This document shows positions 24,038 through 37,964 of a stretch of DNA of 64,000 bases, in pieces; the stretch's first letter is position 1, and the number at the start of each line of letters is the position of its first letter. Origin of the DNA: Chrysomallon squamiferum (lineage: Eukaryota > Mollusca > Gastropoda > Neomphalida > Peltospiridae); the NCBI GenBank assembly GCA_012295275.1, contig CM022679.1:9226669-9290668 (forward strand), read 5' to 3'. The position numbers and the translations under genes are program-made. A model generated the notes under the pieces. The model saw only the letters and a program-made list of their open reading frames with translations, was not told the origin of the DNA and did not search any database.

Positions 24038-27000
24038 ATTTTTTTTTACAGTCTACTGTGGAAGAAAATAAAAATATGGCTACTAAACTTGAGATATTGC
24101 AGTCTGACTTGGAAGCAGAAGCAGCCAAAAACCAGGAACTGTGTCAGGAACTCAGTTGTGTTCAGGACGAACTGTACACAGAGAGGAGTAGAATCGAAAA
24201 TGTAGGTTCTATAAATCACATTATTAATAATAATAATGGCAATTATATTCTGAAGATTTCGTAAAGTATATTCTTTAAATTACTTTCTCAGTAATAACAG
24301 TCTTTATTTTGTGAAGGTTTCATAATGCATACTCTGTTAGAATATTTAATAATAATAAGTCTTTATATTCTGAAGATTTCATAATCTATACTCTGCTAGT
24401 AAATTTAATAATAATAAATCTTTATTTTCTGCAGAGGTCATAATCTATACTCTGTTAATTTATTCTTAATAATCATTAATTTCTGAAGATTTCATAATCT
24501 ATTTTGTGTGAATATATTCTCAGTAATAATAATAATAATAATAATAATCTTTATTTTGTAAAGATTTCACAATATATGTTTTAAATAATAATAAGCCTTT
24601 ATTTTCTGAAGATTTTATAAGGTGAATATTGCATTGCATTGCATTATATTATATTATTACCGATGTTATTATGATACTGATGTGAAAAAACCATGGATGT
24701 TCAGAACACCTGCATATTTAACCCATGTAAATCATACTGGCTATGTTATTGAAGCATACTCTGTGCTACATAAGAATATAATTTACTATACAGTAATTTT
24801 TTATTAATATTTTTGGACTGAGTTTGGCCAAAACCATGGATGCCATTAACAGACACTGCAGTATTATTGTTCTTGTTAAAACAGTCACTGGTCTAATCAT
24901 TATTAATGTAGTCATTTTTATTAATGTTGTTGTTGTTATTGTTATTAATTATGATTAATATTAATATTGTTGTTGTTGTTGTTGTTATTATTATTGTTAT
25001 TATTACTATTGTTATTACTATTATTATTGTTATTTTTGCTATTACTGTTGTTATTGTTATTTTTACTATTACTGTTGTTATTGCTGTTATTGTTATTATT
25101 ATTATTAATATCACTGTTTTGTTGTTGTTAATGTTGTTGCTGTTTCAGATGAACTGTGAAATACTGAAGGTAAAGAAAGACAGAGATCAACATCAGTTAT
25201 GGCTGACCAATGCTGAGCGAAAAATAAGTCAGTATTTTACCAACATACAAGAACTTGAAAAGGAAAAGAGAAAGGTAATTTACACACAAACACAGACTCA
25301 CAAACAACACACACACAAACACACATACACTCTGTCACACATACACACATAAAATGTTGCTGTATATGTTTTTTATTATTTATATTAAATGGTTTTCTAA
25401 ATATGATTTTTTTTTACGTCTCAGTAAACTACTCATTTATTTTGTGTAAAAAAAAATAATAATAATAATAAAAATAAACCCAGATAGTTTAATGGTTGTA
25501 TGTGTATTTGAATTGATTATATTTTTTGGTGTATATCACAAATTAAACCAACGTACCTCTGAACAACCCTGACTTTGAAACAGATGAAAAAAAAAAACAA
25601 CCCTACAATATAATTAGACAAGCTGATTTATATATCATATATCACATTCATTTCACAAATAGCTTCATTCATTGCACAAAGCTAAAAAAAAATATATATA
25701 TATATATATTTTTTTTTTTTGTGAAATTTTAAATACTATAAATAATAAAAATATTAAGAAGCACACACAAAAGATTTGAACCTGTAAAAACAGACATAAT
25801 GCTTCACAAAGCCAACTGACATTAACTTGAAAATTGTACATCCACTACAAATATTCTTTGCTACATTTCAAAGCTAAGTTTTGAACAAATATTTCAAAAC
25901 ATATTATTTCAAAAGGTAACATTATTATTATTATTATTATTATTATTTTAATTTTCAGATTGAGGAGGAAAAGACACTGTTACAGACAAAGTTGTGGGAT
26001 ATACAGGATCAGAAACACAGACTGTTTTCATCAAAACACGAAACAGAACGACGTTTTGAAAAACTTCAACAGAACTTTGAGAAACTCAAACTGGAAATAG
26101 ACTTCAGCAAAATGGTATGAGCAAAACTTGGGTTTTTTTTTTATTAAATAAAGTCAAAAGTTACAGATCCCATAGTAAATTTCAAAGACTGTTTAATTTT
26201 AATATATATATATATATATATATTATTTTATTCGTTTCTAAGATAAAATGGATATCTGATTACAGATTTAATAAACTGTAATTTTGTAGAATATCAGAAA
26301 TCATTCAGCAGTGAAATATTTCAGAATGTATTAAGTATCCGTAGCTGGTGTATATTCTAGAACAATGATTCACTCAACATGTTGGATGGACACAGTTTTG
26401 TCAAAAGTTAAGATAGATTTACTGTTAAACAGAAAACATTTTAAAATATTTTTTTATATATATATTTACATAAATACAAGTATTTATTTTTATTTTGTGT
26501 TTCATTTTTTTTTTTTTTTTTTTTTTAGCAGTCTGGTAGAGAAAGTGTTGGAGAAAAGCTAAAAAGACATGCCCAGTATTCACCTAGCCTCCATGACCTT
26601 GATCCATTTTTAGAAAAAGGTAAAAAAAAAGAAAAGAAAAAAAATCATTTGACTGCTTTAACAGTCACAGAATAATGAATTAAAACAACATTTCCTGTCT
26701 GTCATCAAAGATATTATCAACTTCAGTCATTGTTTACATTTTTACGATATCCACCATTTTCAGTGATTTCACCGGGAACACGTCCGATATTAAGTGTAAA
26801 CCAAAATTTCTGTACACATTAAAATGCAGTCAGACTCCTTCTTATAGTTTTTAAATTTTGGTGGGGGGGGGTCTTTTATGAATTGTTTCTTAGATTTGTT
26901 TTTATTTTATAAATCATTTCTCAGGTTTCTATTGTCTTTTATGAATCATTTCTCAGGTGGGTTTTTTTGTGAATCATTTTTCAGATTTCTTTTGTCTTTT

Positions 27001-30000
27001 ATGAATCATTTCTGAGGTTTTTTGTCTTTTACGAATTATTTCTCAGATTTCTTTTGTCTTTTATGAATCATTTCTCAGATTATTTCCTGTATTTTATGAA
27101 TCATTTCTCAGATTTCTTTTGTCTTTTATGAATCATTTCTCAGATTTCTCTTGTTTTTATGAATCATTTCTCACATTTCTTTCGTCAACAGTTCATTTCT
27201 CACATTTCTTTCGTCAACAGTTCATTTCTCACATTTCTTTTGTCTTTTATGAATCATTTCGCAGATTTCTCTTGTCTTTTATGAATCACTACATTTTAAT
27301 TTACAGCTTATGGGGGTTATCATTCCAAAAGTTTAATTTTTCAATTTTAAAAGAAGTTAAAAAAAAAGTCTCAATACACAGAGCATCTTGGTTCTGGTAG
27401 TGAGACAGTTAAGTCAAATGTTAAAAACATTAAGTTAAGATAATTGTATTGGAAAGTCTTGTTGAAAATCTGTTCACAGATTTATTTCATGTTGCTTACT
27501 TATTACTGAGGCGTCGTTAAAGAACAAATATTTTAAATTTAAAAAATAAGTAATGAATAAATATTTGGTAGAAATATAATAGGTCAGTAGATCCAATGCT
27601 CTATATAATCAGTATATTGCAAAAGTATTAATTAATTAAATATATAATCACAATCGTTTAATGTGTGTATCACAGCTTTATTGTAAGACATCATTTTGCA
27701 CGCTAACTCAAAATTATAATTAATGTAGTTTTAATAAACTAGAGTTCTCTCTTTGACAAGCCTCATTTAAAATAACAAAACTAAAAACAGTAATAATGAA
27801 TATTATTAATGGCATCAGAGGTTGATTGACTTCAAGAATATTTAAAAAAATTAAAAAAAAGTCTGTTTTATATTTGTAATGATTTATGTTATAAAAAGAA
27901 TAATAATAACATTTCAGTCTCAACAGAATTATCAGAAACAAAACAAAAACCCATGTCTGTTAAATGGGTGTCAAAAAAGCCTTTAGAAAACTTGAAGCAG
28001 AAACCAGCCTACTTAGTGGAAACTATTCGAAAAGAAAAAGCACCCAGACCTAGGATACCAATAAAACCTCAACAAACTGCAACTACATGCTTGCCTTGTA
28101 GCCAGTTCCAACCTGCTGGAGAGCCAGCAATAGATCACAACAATTCCTGGAAGTTTGTGACAAGAATGGAAGGTCAGGATGATCTTGATCTGGATCAAGA
28201 TTGGTACAATAATACTCATGTAGAGGGCCCATGTAGTGAAACCCATCCTCAGATTCCTGCTAATAGCATGGGTTTAGCTTGAACAAAAATAATACAGACC
28301 ATCATTTCTGAATAGAATGTTCTTTGGTATTTGGTAGATCTTTGCATATTCACTTCAGCATACAGACATATCTCTAGCTATTTATACAGTAGATCATCAG
28401 AGGGTCATTATCATAATTACAACCATATAACCAGCTTGCCATTTGCAGTAGTCAAACAGTGGCCAAATTTAATTAACTTGTCTTGTAGAGTCAAGCTATA
28501 ATCATAATTATGTCTAGTCAACTAATAATCATAATTATGAAGTCAGCTTGATGTATGTCAATAATCATAATTATATACTCATTCATTATCTGTAGTCAAC
28601 TAATAATCATAATTATGAAGTCAGCTTGTTGTATGTCAATAATTCTAATTATATAGTCATTTATTTTGTGTAGTCAATTAATCATAATTAGGAAGTCAAC
28701 TTGTTTTATGTCAATAATTATATAGTCATTCATTATGTGTAGTCAACTAATAATCATAATTACGAAGAGAGCTTGATGTATGTCAGTAATTAAAATTATA
28801 TAGTCATTTATTATGTGATTATGTGTAGTCAGCTAATAATCATAATTTTGAAGTCAGCTTGTATGTCAATAATTATAATTATATAGTCATTTATTATGTG
28901 TAATCAACTAATAATCATGATTATGAAGTCAGCGTGTTGTCATAAAGTCAATCATTATAATTATATGGTCATTTATTATGGGTAGTCAATTAATAATCAT
29001 AATTATATAGTCACTTGTCATATGTAGTCAACCAGTAATCATAATTCAGTAGTTTTATTATATGCAAGCAACCAATGTACACAATTATGTAGCCATTTGT
29101 TATATGTAGTGGATCAATAATCATAATTCTATAGCCACTTGTTATATGTATTCCACTACTAATCATAATAAGTTAACTTGTCATGTATAGTCAAGTGATA
29201 ATCATAACTGAATAGTCACTTGACATATGTAGTCAGCTTGATGTAATCAACCAGCAGTCATAATTATGTAGTCACTTGTCAGATATAGTCAACATATGTA
29301 GTCATTTGTCATATAGTTAATCAATGATCCTATTTGTGTTGTCAGCTTAATTACTGTAATTATATATTCAAATATAGTCAACCAATACTGATAAATATGA
29401 AGTCATTTGTTATATGTGCTTAACCAGTAATTATGATAATGCATGTCAGTTTGTTGTTATTGTAGAGCTGACAAGTAGTCATATTAGTCATGGTTAATAC
29501 TTAATCTAGATATCAGTTACCATAACAAATCATTCAGTTTATAGTCAACCATTATTAAGTAAATCTTTACAAGTCCGTGATTATTATCATTTTCACCTGT
29601 GTTATATTAATCACAATAATCAATTATTAATCACTTTTCATACATTTGTAATCGAGGGATTTAAAGTAAACAATTTAGTCATTAGTAATTAACTTTTCAG
29701 TATTTTAGTTAGTGTCTAAAATTAGCTAGCCCAGACAACATGCTTAACATATGAAACCTTGAGTAGAGCATCAACTAGAATGGGAAAAACCAGAACTGAG
29801 TAGATTGAATTAGAAATGCAAAATAATTTATTATAATATTAATTTTGTTCAAGTAGTTACCAATATTTAAATGTTTGTGTTCAGTATTGTTTACATACAG
29901 ATTTACGTCATATTCACTGACATACACTTTATTCTGTATACCAGTTTAGACATTCTGTGTTAAATATACATTTTTAAGGTACTGAAAAAAAGAAAAATCA

Positions 30001-32628
30001 TTTGTTTAGTTTTCTGTTAGGGAAAAATGCATAGCATTTTGGATAACTCAGAAATGAGCTGCAGAAACACACACACACACACTCTCTCTCTCTCTTTCTC
30101 TCAAATGACCTTTCCTTCTCCTTTTCATTTTATCAATCTGTCTGTCTTAATAAAATTTTCTTTTTTCAGTTTCCTTTTCCCGTATGTTCCTGAGTTTAAA
30201 CTTACAAAAATATCCTAATCTTCTTCATTTTTTATATTTATCATATATTATTATATTTAATGAATTTGCATATTTGGACATAGCTTTTTTTTTCTCTTTC
30301 TCTCCTTTAACATTTTTATTGTTAGCTGTTTATATTTAACATTAAATGAATTAATATGCACATAGTTGGCTACAGCTATATCTAGTAACCTATGTAACAT
30401 AAAAGTTTCAACTGACACTTTTTGTATAAATAACACCTTTTTTTGAGATGGTCAGAGGAATCTGTGATCATAAACTGAATTTTATGTCTATATTTGTATT
30501 ATTATTATGTTTACTATTATTATTATTGTTATTATTATTATTATTATTACTTTCATTATTATTACTTTTAATATTATTGTTGTTATTACTTTTATTATTA
30601 TTACTTTTAATATTGTTATTTTATTATTATTATAACTTATTATTATTATTAGTTATTACTATTATTACTTTTATTATTATTATTATTATTATTATCATTA
30701 CTATTATTATTATTATTATTAAATAAATAAATAAATAACGAATCTAAGAAACCAGTCTATTTATACTTAATTACAGTTGCTAACTATTGTTTATCTTTAT
30801 AAATACTTTTCTTCTTCTTAATATTAATTCTAGATGAGCCTAATTCCTGTACAAAATCCAACTCCTCCAATGGATCATATGATCTGAATGTTGACTTTGA
30901 TGTCTTTGCTTTGTGCAAGGATCTTTTAGAGAAAGATTCACCGATACACCAGTGGTAAGAACTGAACAAAAAAAATTAACCATTGTTATTGGCTTGTGTT
31001 AACCGTTTTTTTTTTATTATAAAAAATGATAATCTGTTTTTAATGTATTTTACATAATCTGATCTCATGCATGTCCATGGCCAATAAAACTAATAAGAAA
31101 ATAAAGAGGATAAAAACCAAAAAACCCACCAAAATAACATTCAGACAATGGAACAGAGCTGAAATCAGTGCCAATACAGAAGGCATGCTTATGCCTGCTT
31201 CACATGTTTTTAATGAGGTGTGATACCAGCATATGATGACAGTGTGTAGCAACTACAAATCCATATTATTTTTATATAGATGTATGAAATTGTTTATACA
31301 AAATGCCTGTATTACTGATTTATATTTTTTGGCTTTATGGTAAGTGTACAGTGCCATACTGTTCAAATGATATCTTTTCCCACTGAGGTAATTAAAAACT
31401 CATAAAATGTAGAGTATGAGTCTTTATGGGTTTTTTTTATGAAGTCTTTTTTTGAAGATGAAGATGATTGGAAAAGTTAGATGATAACAAACCAAAACTC
31501 AGTACCATTATTTGATAGTTTAATATTTAATAATATCTTCAGTCTGAAAGTATCTTTTCAGATGACAGATAATATTACAACAAACTATATATATATATAT
31601 ATTTATGTTAACAATTATATTTCTATTTTTTTAGGCTTGTTTCTATGAATCAAGATGCAGCTTCCAATGAAATTACTGAAGCCATGTTGAAATCTGGTAA
31701 TGAAGGGAAATTAATCTAATTTTGTTTTAATGCTTTTAATTTAAAAATAAAAACATTATGCAATGTCCACATACATTTTTTCCAGTGGAGACAAAACATA
31801 ATAAAATACAAAACAAAATAAAAGTGACATGTGTACTGACTGAAAAATATACATGAACAACAATTTAAGGTCCAGATCCAGATGGGGATGACTTACCTCC
31901 CTTTATCTTCTTGTTGCAGACGTTAACTACATTAACTACTATTTGTTTCTTTAAAGTTTACATGCAAGACAATCATGACCATGATGGTAACAAAAAATAA
32001 TGATGATATCAATAGCTATAATAATAATAATAATAATATTTTAGACTTTATTTGTAATGTTATTGTTTTAGACAGTCAGCTGATGGGAGACAATGTAACA
32101 TCATTCAGCTCAATGTTTATCAGGTTTGTTGTTTTGATATTAGTATCACCTACCTAACATATATATATATATATATATATATGATTGATCTGAAAATATG
32201 TGATATCAAATAAAAGAATAAATCTGCCCTGTTGGCATTGTTGTTAAATCAAACTGTTTTTTTTTGTTTTTTCTTATTCCTGAGATTTGTCTAGATAATT
32301 TCATTAATAATATTTCAGCTGAATCGGATAAAATAAAAATTTGTGTATGTAAAAAGAATAAAATAATATGGCTGTTGTTTAATCAAACCTTAGTGTGAGC
32401 GTGTATGTTTGTATGTATAGAATAAACTGATACATACATCTTTTGTGTTCTTGATGGCTTTTTCTGATCATAATTTAAAAAACTTCAGAAAAATCAATCA
32501 TTTATCTCGATTTTAACATTTGATATTTGTTATTTATTATTATCATTGTTTATTTATTTATTTATTTATTTATTATTTAAATATTTGTATATTATTATTA
32601 TTATCATTATCATTATTTTTTTAATTGA

Positions 32629-32676
<48 letters not shown>

Positions 32677-33089
32677 TTTATTACTGCTGTTATTGTGTTG
32701 ATGTTGTTTTTATTTATTTATTATACAGATCTAAGGTGTCCTATGACAACAGGAAGATAGATGGTTCAATACCAGTGAAGGAGGGTGACATTTTGTTTGT
32801 GAATGAAGAAAAAGATGACCAGAACATACATGTGGTCAAAGTTGAGCCGATGTCTGGACATCGTATGAAAGCAAAAGGAACAATTCCAAACAGCAAAGAG
32901 TAAGTTAATTCAGATAATTAAAATCTTCAGACAGTTTCACAGATATATCTTAAGACCGTTTTATGTCATATGTCATCAGGCTATTTCATGTTTGAAATAA
33001 TCTTCAGGCCATATTATATATCCAGATCAGCTCAGATCAGTTCAGATTAGATATTTGTACCACAGTTCATGGTTCATATCTTCAGACCA

Positions 33090-33122
<33 letters not shown>

Positions 33123-36100
33123 GATCATTTCACACGTTATAAATCTGATATCTTCAGTTTGACAACTTCGCAAATATATCTTCAAACAATTTGACATTAT
33201 TACCTTCAAGTATTTTACATTTGTGTCTCTTCATAACATTTTACATGTTATATATTTTCAGACCATTTCAAAAGTATGTCGGGCTTGTTCACTTGTTATA
33301 TTTTTTGACTACTGCAAGTTACAGTCAGATTACATGTCAAGTTTTACCTGCACCTGCTGTTTTTTCAGTCTGTGTCACATGTTCATCTTCAGTAATGAAG
33401 TATTTTGATTTTTTGTGTTGTTATTATTTTTCAGGATATGGAAATGGTGTTCAACTTTTGGCGGCTCAGAAGACGTAAAAGGACAATGTGGATTAATGAG
33501 AAGACCAGCATTCAGAAGAACTGAATGTAAAGATAGACAGACAGACAAACATACATACATACATATGTATATATTAGATTCTTTAAGAAATCAGTTTATA
33601 TCTATATTTACTGAAGATAACTTCAGTTAACTTAATATAAAGAAATTTAGTGGGGTTTTTTTCTTTCTTAATCATTCAATATATGATGTCCTAATTTTCT
33701 TTATTATGAAACTGTTGTTTTACTAGGATAGTACTATAATTTTGAAATTCAAAGTCTTCCTATGTAACTGAAACTTAATAACAAAAAAGAAGAATCTTAA
33801 GATAATGCATTCAGTTTTAGTTTAAAATAATTAATGAAAATATTTAGAAAATTTGTTTTCATTTTCTTTTTAACTAAAATATCAGCACTCAGAAATATAT
33901 AGCCTTCTCATTACTTTTCAGTAATTTAGACAATCAAACAATGTGTTCAGTTTTTCTTAATGAAAATATATTAAAAATTCCTTTTCGTACATTTGTTGAA
34001 ATAACAAACGCAAACAAATAAATATTCTTTTTTTACTTTTTTTGTTGTAATTTTATAAATTAAATAACGTCTTTTTATTTCAGCTGTTCCTTACGAAGTT
34101 GTACTTCCAATGAAAGGTTTGTTATTGTTTCTTGTGCCTTGTAATATAATGAAATACTCCTTAAATAAATGAACCTACAGCAACCTGGGATAAGCATGAA
34201 GGTGATATTATTAATAGAAGCAAATAAAAATGGCAGCAATACAATATAATCAAAATTATCAGTATCTGTTTCAAGGTCTTATTAATGATAAGACCTGCAT
34301 TCAGAAGAACTGAATAACTTGGTTTGTATAATTGCTATTTTTAGCATGTTTTGTATGTTTGTATTGTTCTGTCATACACTATTATTACAAACAGTTAGAG
34401 TTTAACATATATATACAGACTACAGTATATAAAAATATATATATATATATATACAGAAGATGCATTGTTAAATTAATGATTTGTTTGCAGATATTTTTAG
34501 AAAATATGAAAATTTTTATGAAGTTGAACATTTAGAATGTTCATGAATATAGGTGATAAATATTCATTTTTCAGCAAAACACAACATTCCTGTGATTGTC
34601 TTTGGCAATGAACACTTCATTCTTCCTGTTCTTGAACTGCTCGAAACCAGGTGTCAGAGCTGGGCTAAAATTTGTTTGGGTAAAGTTTGTTTACAAAAAG
34701 ACCCACAAACAACCAATAAAAAAGCAAAATAAATAAATAAATTAATAAATATATAAAATAAAAAAAAGATAAGAGAGCACTTGCAGCTTATAGTTAATTG
34801 TTATTAACATATTTGCATCATTAAAAAAGAAAAAATGACTTGATTTTTTATTTCTTTGCTGCTGCTGAAGTGGAATATTTTTGTTTCGTAGAAATTTGTA
34901 GATTTATATAAACCAAATTTAGATTAAATTCTGGAATGGTATAATTTTGTTTAATAAAAAAGTGACATAAATTTATAATAATAAATGATAATAAAATCTT
35001 CACACAGTAAAAATAAGAATTGAAATTAAGTAATTTTTTTAATATTTTTATTTCAGACTTGGTAGCTCCAGAATGGAAGGAAATGGTGGATGATGTGAGT
35101 TTGTTCATTCAACAGATTTAGGATTTTATTAATATTTTTTAATTTTTTTTTAAATGTAGAATTTCACTGTTATCTTTGGTATATATTAAGTATGATTTTT
35201 CTTAAATACCATTGTATTTATTCAGTTTTAGTTTTATTTATTTTATACAGTCAAGTAAATAATGCAACATTAAAATAAATAAATGTGTTTAAAAATACAA
35301 GAAAGTGAAAACAGCTATTTCCATTGTGGTTTGAAAGTAAATGAAACAGGATTATCAAATTTCAGTCAAAAGTAAAATTATTTTTCAGATAATTGTTTCC
35401 TTTGTTTTGTGTAAATTTATAACTAACATTCATTCCTGTATTTAATCCATTTACAAAACAAAGTTCATTAAATAATTAAGTGTAAAATGTAAGCAGAGAG
35501 GCTGTTAAATAATTTTTTCTACTGAACAAAACAGAAGCCATAGATAATTCATTTTGTGTAATGTACAAAACAATACTTAACATATTCCATTGAAAATAAA
35601 ATTATCTAGTAAAGGGCAACATTCAGATAGTGTTGAATAAAACTAAATTACTGTCACAATTTTTGTTTTATTTTTATAAAATTTTTAATGCTAAATATTC
35701 CATTAAAGCTGACCATATTTTTTAAAAAGAATTTATGATATATTTTATTTAAGAAATATCACTGGATTTTCTCAAGATGTCGCACGCATATGAAAAACAA
35801 GGATTTTCACAAGTACATTTTGATTGGAATCAATTCGTTTGAATCTGACAACTATGAAGAATCCATCAGGTTTGTAATAGTTAAAGAAATATAAATTGAT
35901 TTCATTTTATTAATAGTATTATATTTTTTCTTACTTTTTATCTTTTTTATATATTTTTTTTTATTTACCCATAATTTCTTTTTAATGATAAAAATAAATA
36001 ATAAAGCTCGTTTTATTCTTCTTCTACAGATTAACTTTATCTTGGTTTCAAATCAATAAATGAATATATAGTTTTTTCACTATAAATAAATATAAATGTT

Positions 36101-37062
36101 TCTGTTTGAACATCTTAAGTCATGAACTGATCGAATATTATATAAAGTTTATTAATGTAAAGAATGAGTTTTTTTTTATTTTTTTTTTTTTTTTCATTGC
36201 CTCTGTATAAGTGATTTAATAATTATTTGATTTCAGTTATTACAAATTATCATTATATTCTAAAAGACAAAACCTACTGCTGCCATTTTATGTACTATTC
36301 CTACTGATTAGCATAAGATACTTCATATGCACCTTCTCACAGATTATAAAATTTAATATATCCTTTGTGAAAATAACTTAGGATATATCATTTGTGAAAA
36401 TCATCTTTGATATATCATTCATGAAAAAACCTTTAACATATATCATTTGTGAAAATAACATTTAATGTATTGTGAAAATAACCTTTGACATATCATTTGT
36501 GAAAAAAAAAACTTTGACATCATCTGTGAAAATAATCATTGATGTTTCGTTTGTGAAAATACCACTGACATATATTATTTGTGAAAATAACCTTTTAATA
36601 TTATTGGTGAAAATAACCTTTGACAATATCATTTGTGAAAATAACCTTTGATGTATCATCATGTTTGAAGATTTCCATTTTGGTTCATTCTACACAGCAG
36701 TTACTGGAGGTAATTGTAAAAATATATGTATGTTAACTGATACATGTAATGAGCAAAGTCGGTATTTGTTATTTATTTGGTAAAAACAATATAAATTAAT
36801 ACATTTGTTTTAAAATAAAAATAGATGATAATATGTAAATTGTTTGATTGCAGAAACATTTTTGGTGATGACCTGATAGAAAAATATGGGATGTTACAGA
36901 AAGAAGATGATTATTTAGGGGAAAAGGAAACATTCTACCATAAACATGGATGCCATTGTGGTATGTTTGCAGTGTTTTATATATATATCTTCATTTGTGT
37001 AAATTATTGATGTTATATTTTATATTTTTTAATATTATTTTTTTTTACTGTATTTATTTCAT

Positions 37063-37105
<43 letters not shown>

Positions 37106-37319
37106 TATATACTTTTTTTTTTAAATATTATATTATATATATCTTTATTTTGTGTAAAATGTAGATGTGTTTTTTATTTTTTATATTAATTTTATTTATT
37201 TATTTATTTTTATTATTATTATAATATGGATAAATATACATTTATATATATATAGATGTATATTTATCCATATAATAATAATAATAAATAAATAAATTAT
37301 TAATAATATGAGATATATA

Positions 37320-37350
<31 letters not shown>

Positions 37351-37927
37351 CGTCAGGCATTTTGGGGGAGTGTTTCTTACATTTTTTGCTATTTTTTATC
37401 ATTGTTAAAATAAAATGAACTTCGTTATAATTTGGCTGATTGTAATCAGTGGTATTTACTTCCTGTTATTAATTAATTTTAAACGTAAATGTATCAGATA
37501 TTTTTGCTTTCGTCTTTACACTGATTGGTTATAAGGCAACGAACATTTGAATTAAAAGATTTTGGCTCGAAAAAAGACTTTTCTTTAAAGTTCCTGCTAT
37601 GAATGAGTCTAAGATTATCAAACGAAATCTTCATTGACTTTTGAGTGGTATCATTAGACTTAACAGTACGTAATTCTTGACAAAAAAAATCAAATCAAAA
37701 TTTTACATTATTAATATGTTAAATAATATATAATTATTTTTGGCCACTTTCATAGTTAAATAATTAAAGAATTTTTTGGTTTTCTTTCACTGTAAAACTT
37801 ACAATCTAGTCATTATTATGCAGTTTCATTTTGTTTTATTAATTGACGTAAATATGGTTTTCTTTTCATACTAAACATCAAAAATTTTTTTTATTATTTT
37901 TATTTCCTGCTGGTTACTTTTCAATCT

Positions 37928-37964
<37 letters not shown>

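Larger units (their letters stand above)
28283..30833 (+). other. Intron or alternative 3'UTR after the linker exon
   Basis: If the readthrough form is made, this is its 3'UTR. Otherwise it is intron. It contains a long degenerate repeat region (28330-29560), a CT/CA tract near 30068-30100, an AATAAA at 30149-30154 and an ATT-rich tract (30495-30725). Confidence 0.6.

Noticed and set aside
33415-33630. Alternative frame of exon 33435-33526 reading DMEMVFNFWRLRRRKR
   Set aside because: It looks protein-like, but it does not match the phase of the preceding SH3 exon and stops before the donor. The frame ending in FRRTE joins both neighbours correctly.
34575-34650. Early donor CCAG/GTGTCA for the first GUK exon
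   Set aside because: It would enter the next exon in a frame with an early stop. The donor at 34680 gives an open, family-like continuation.
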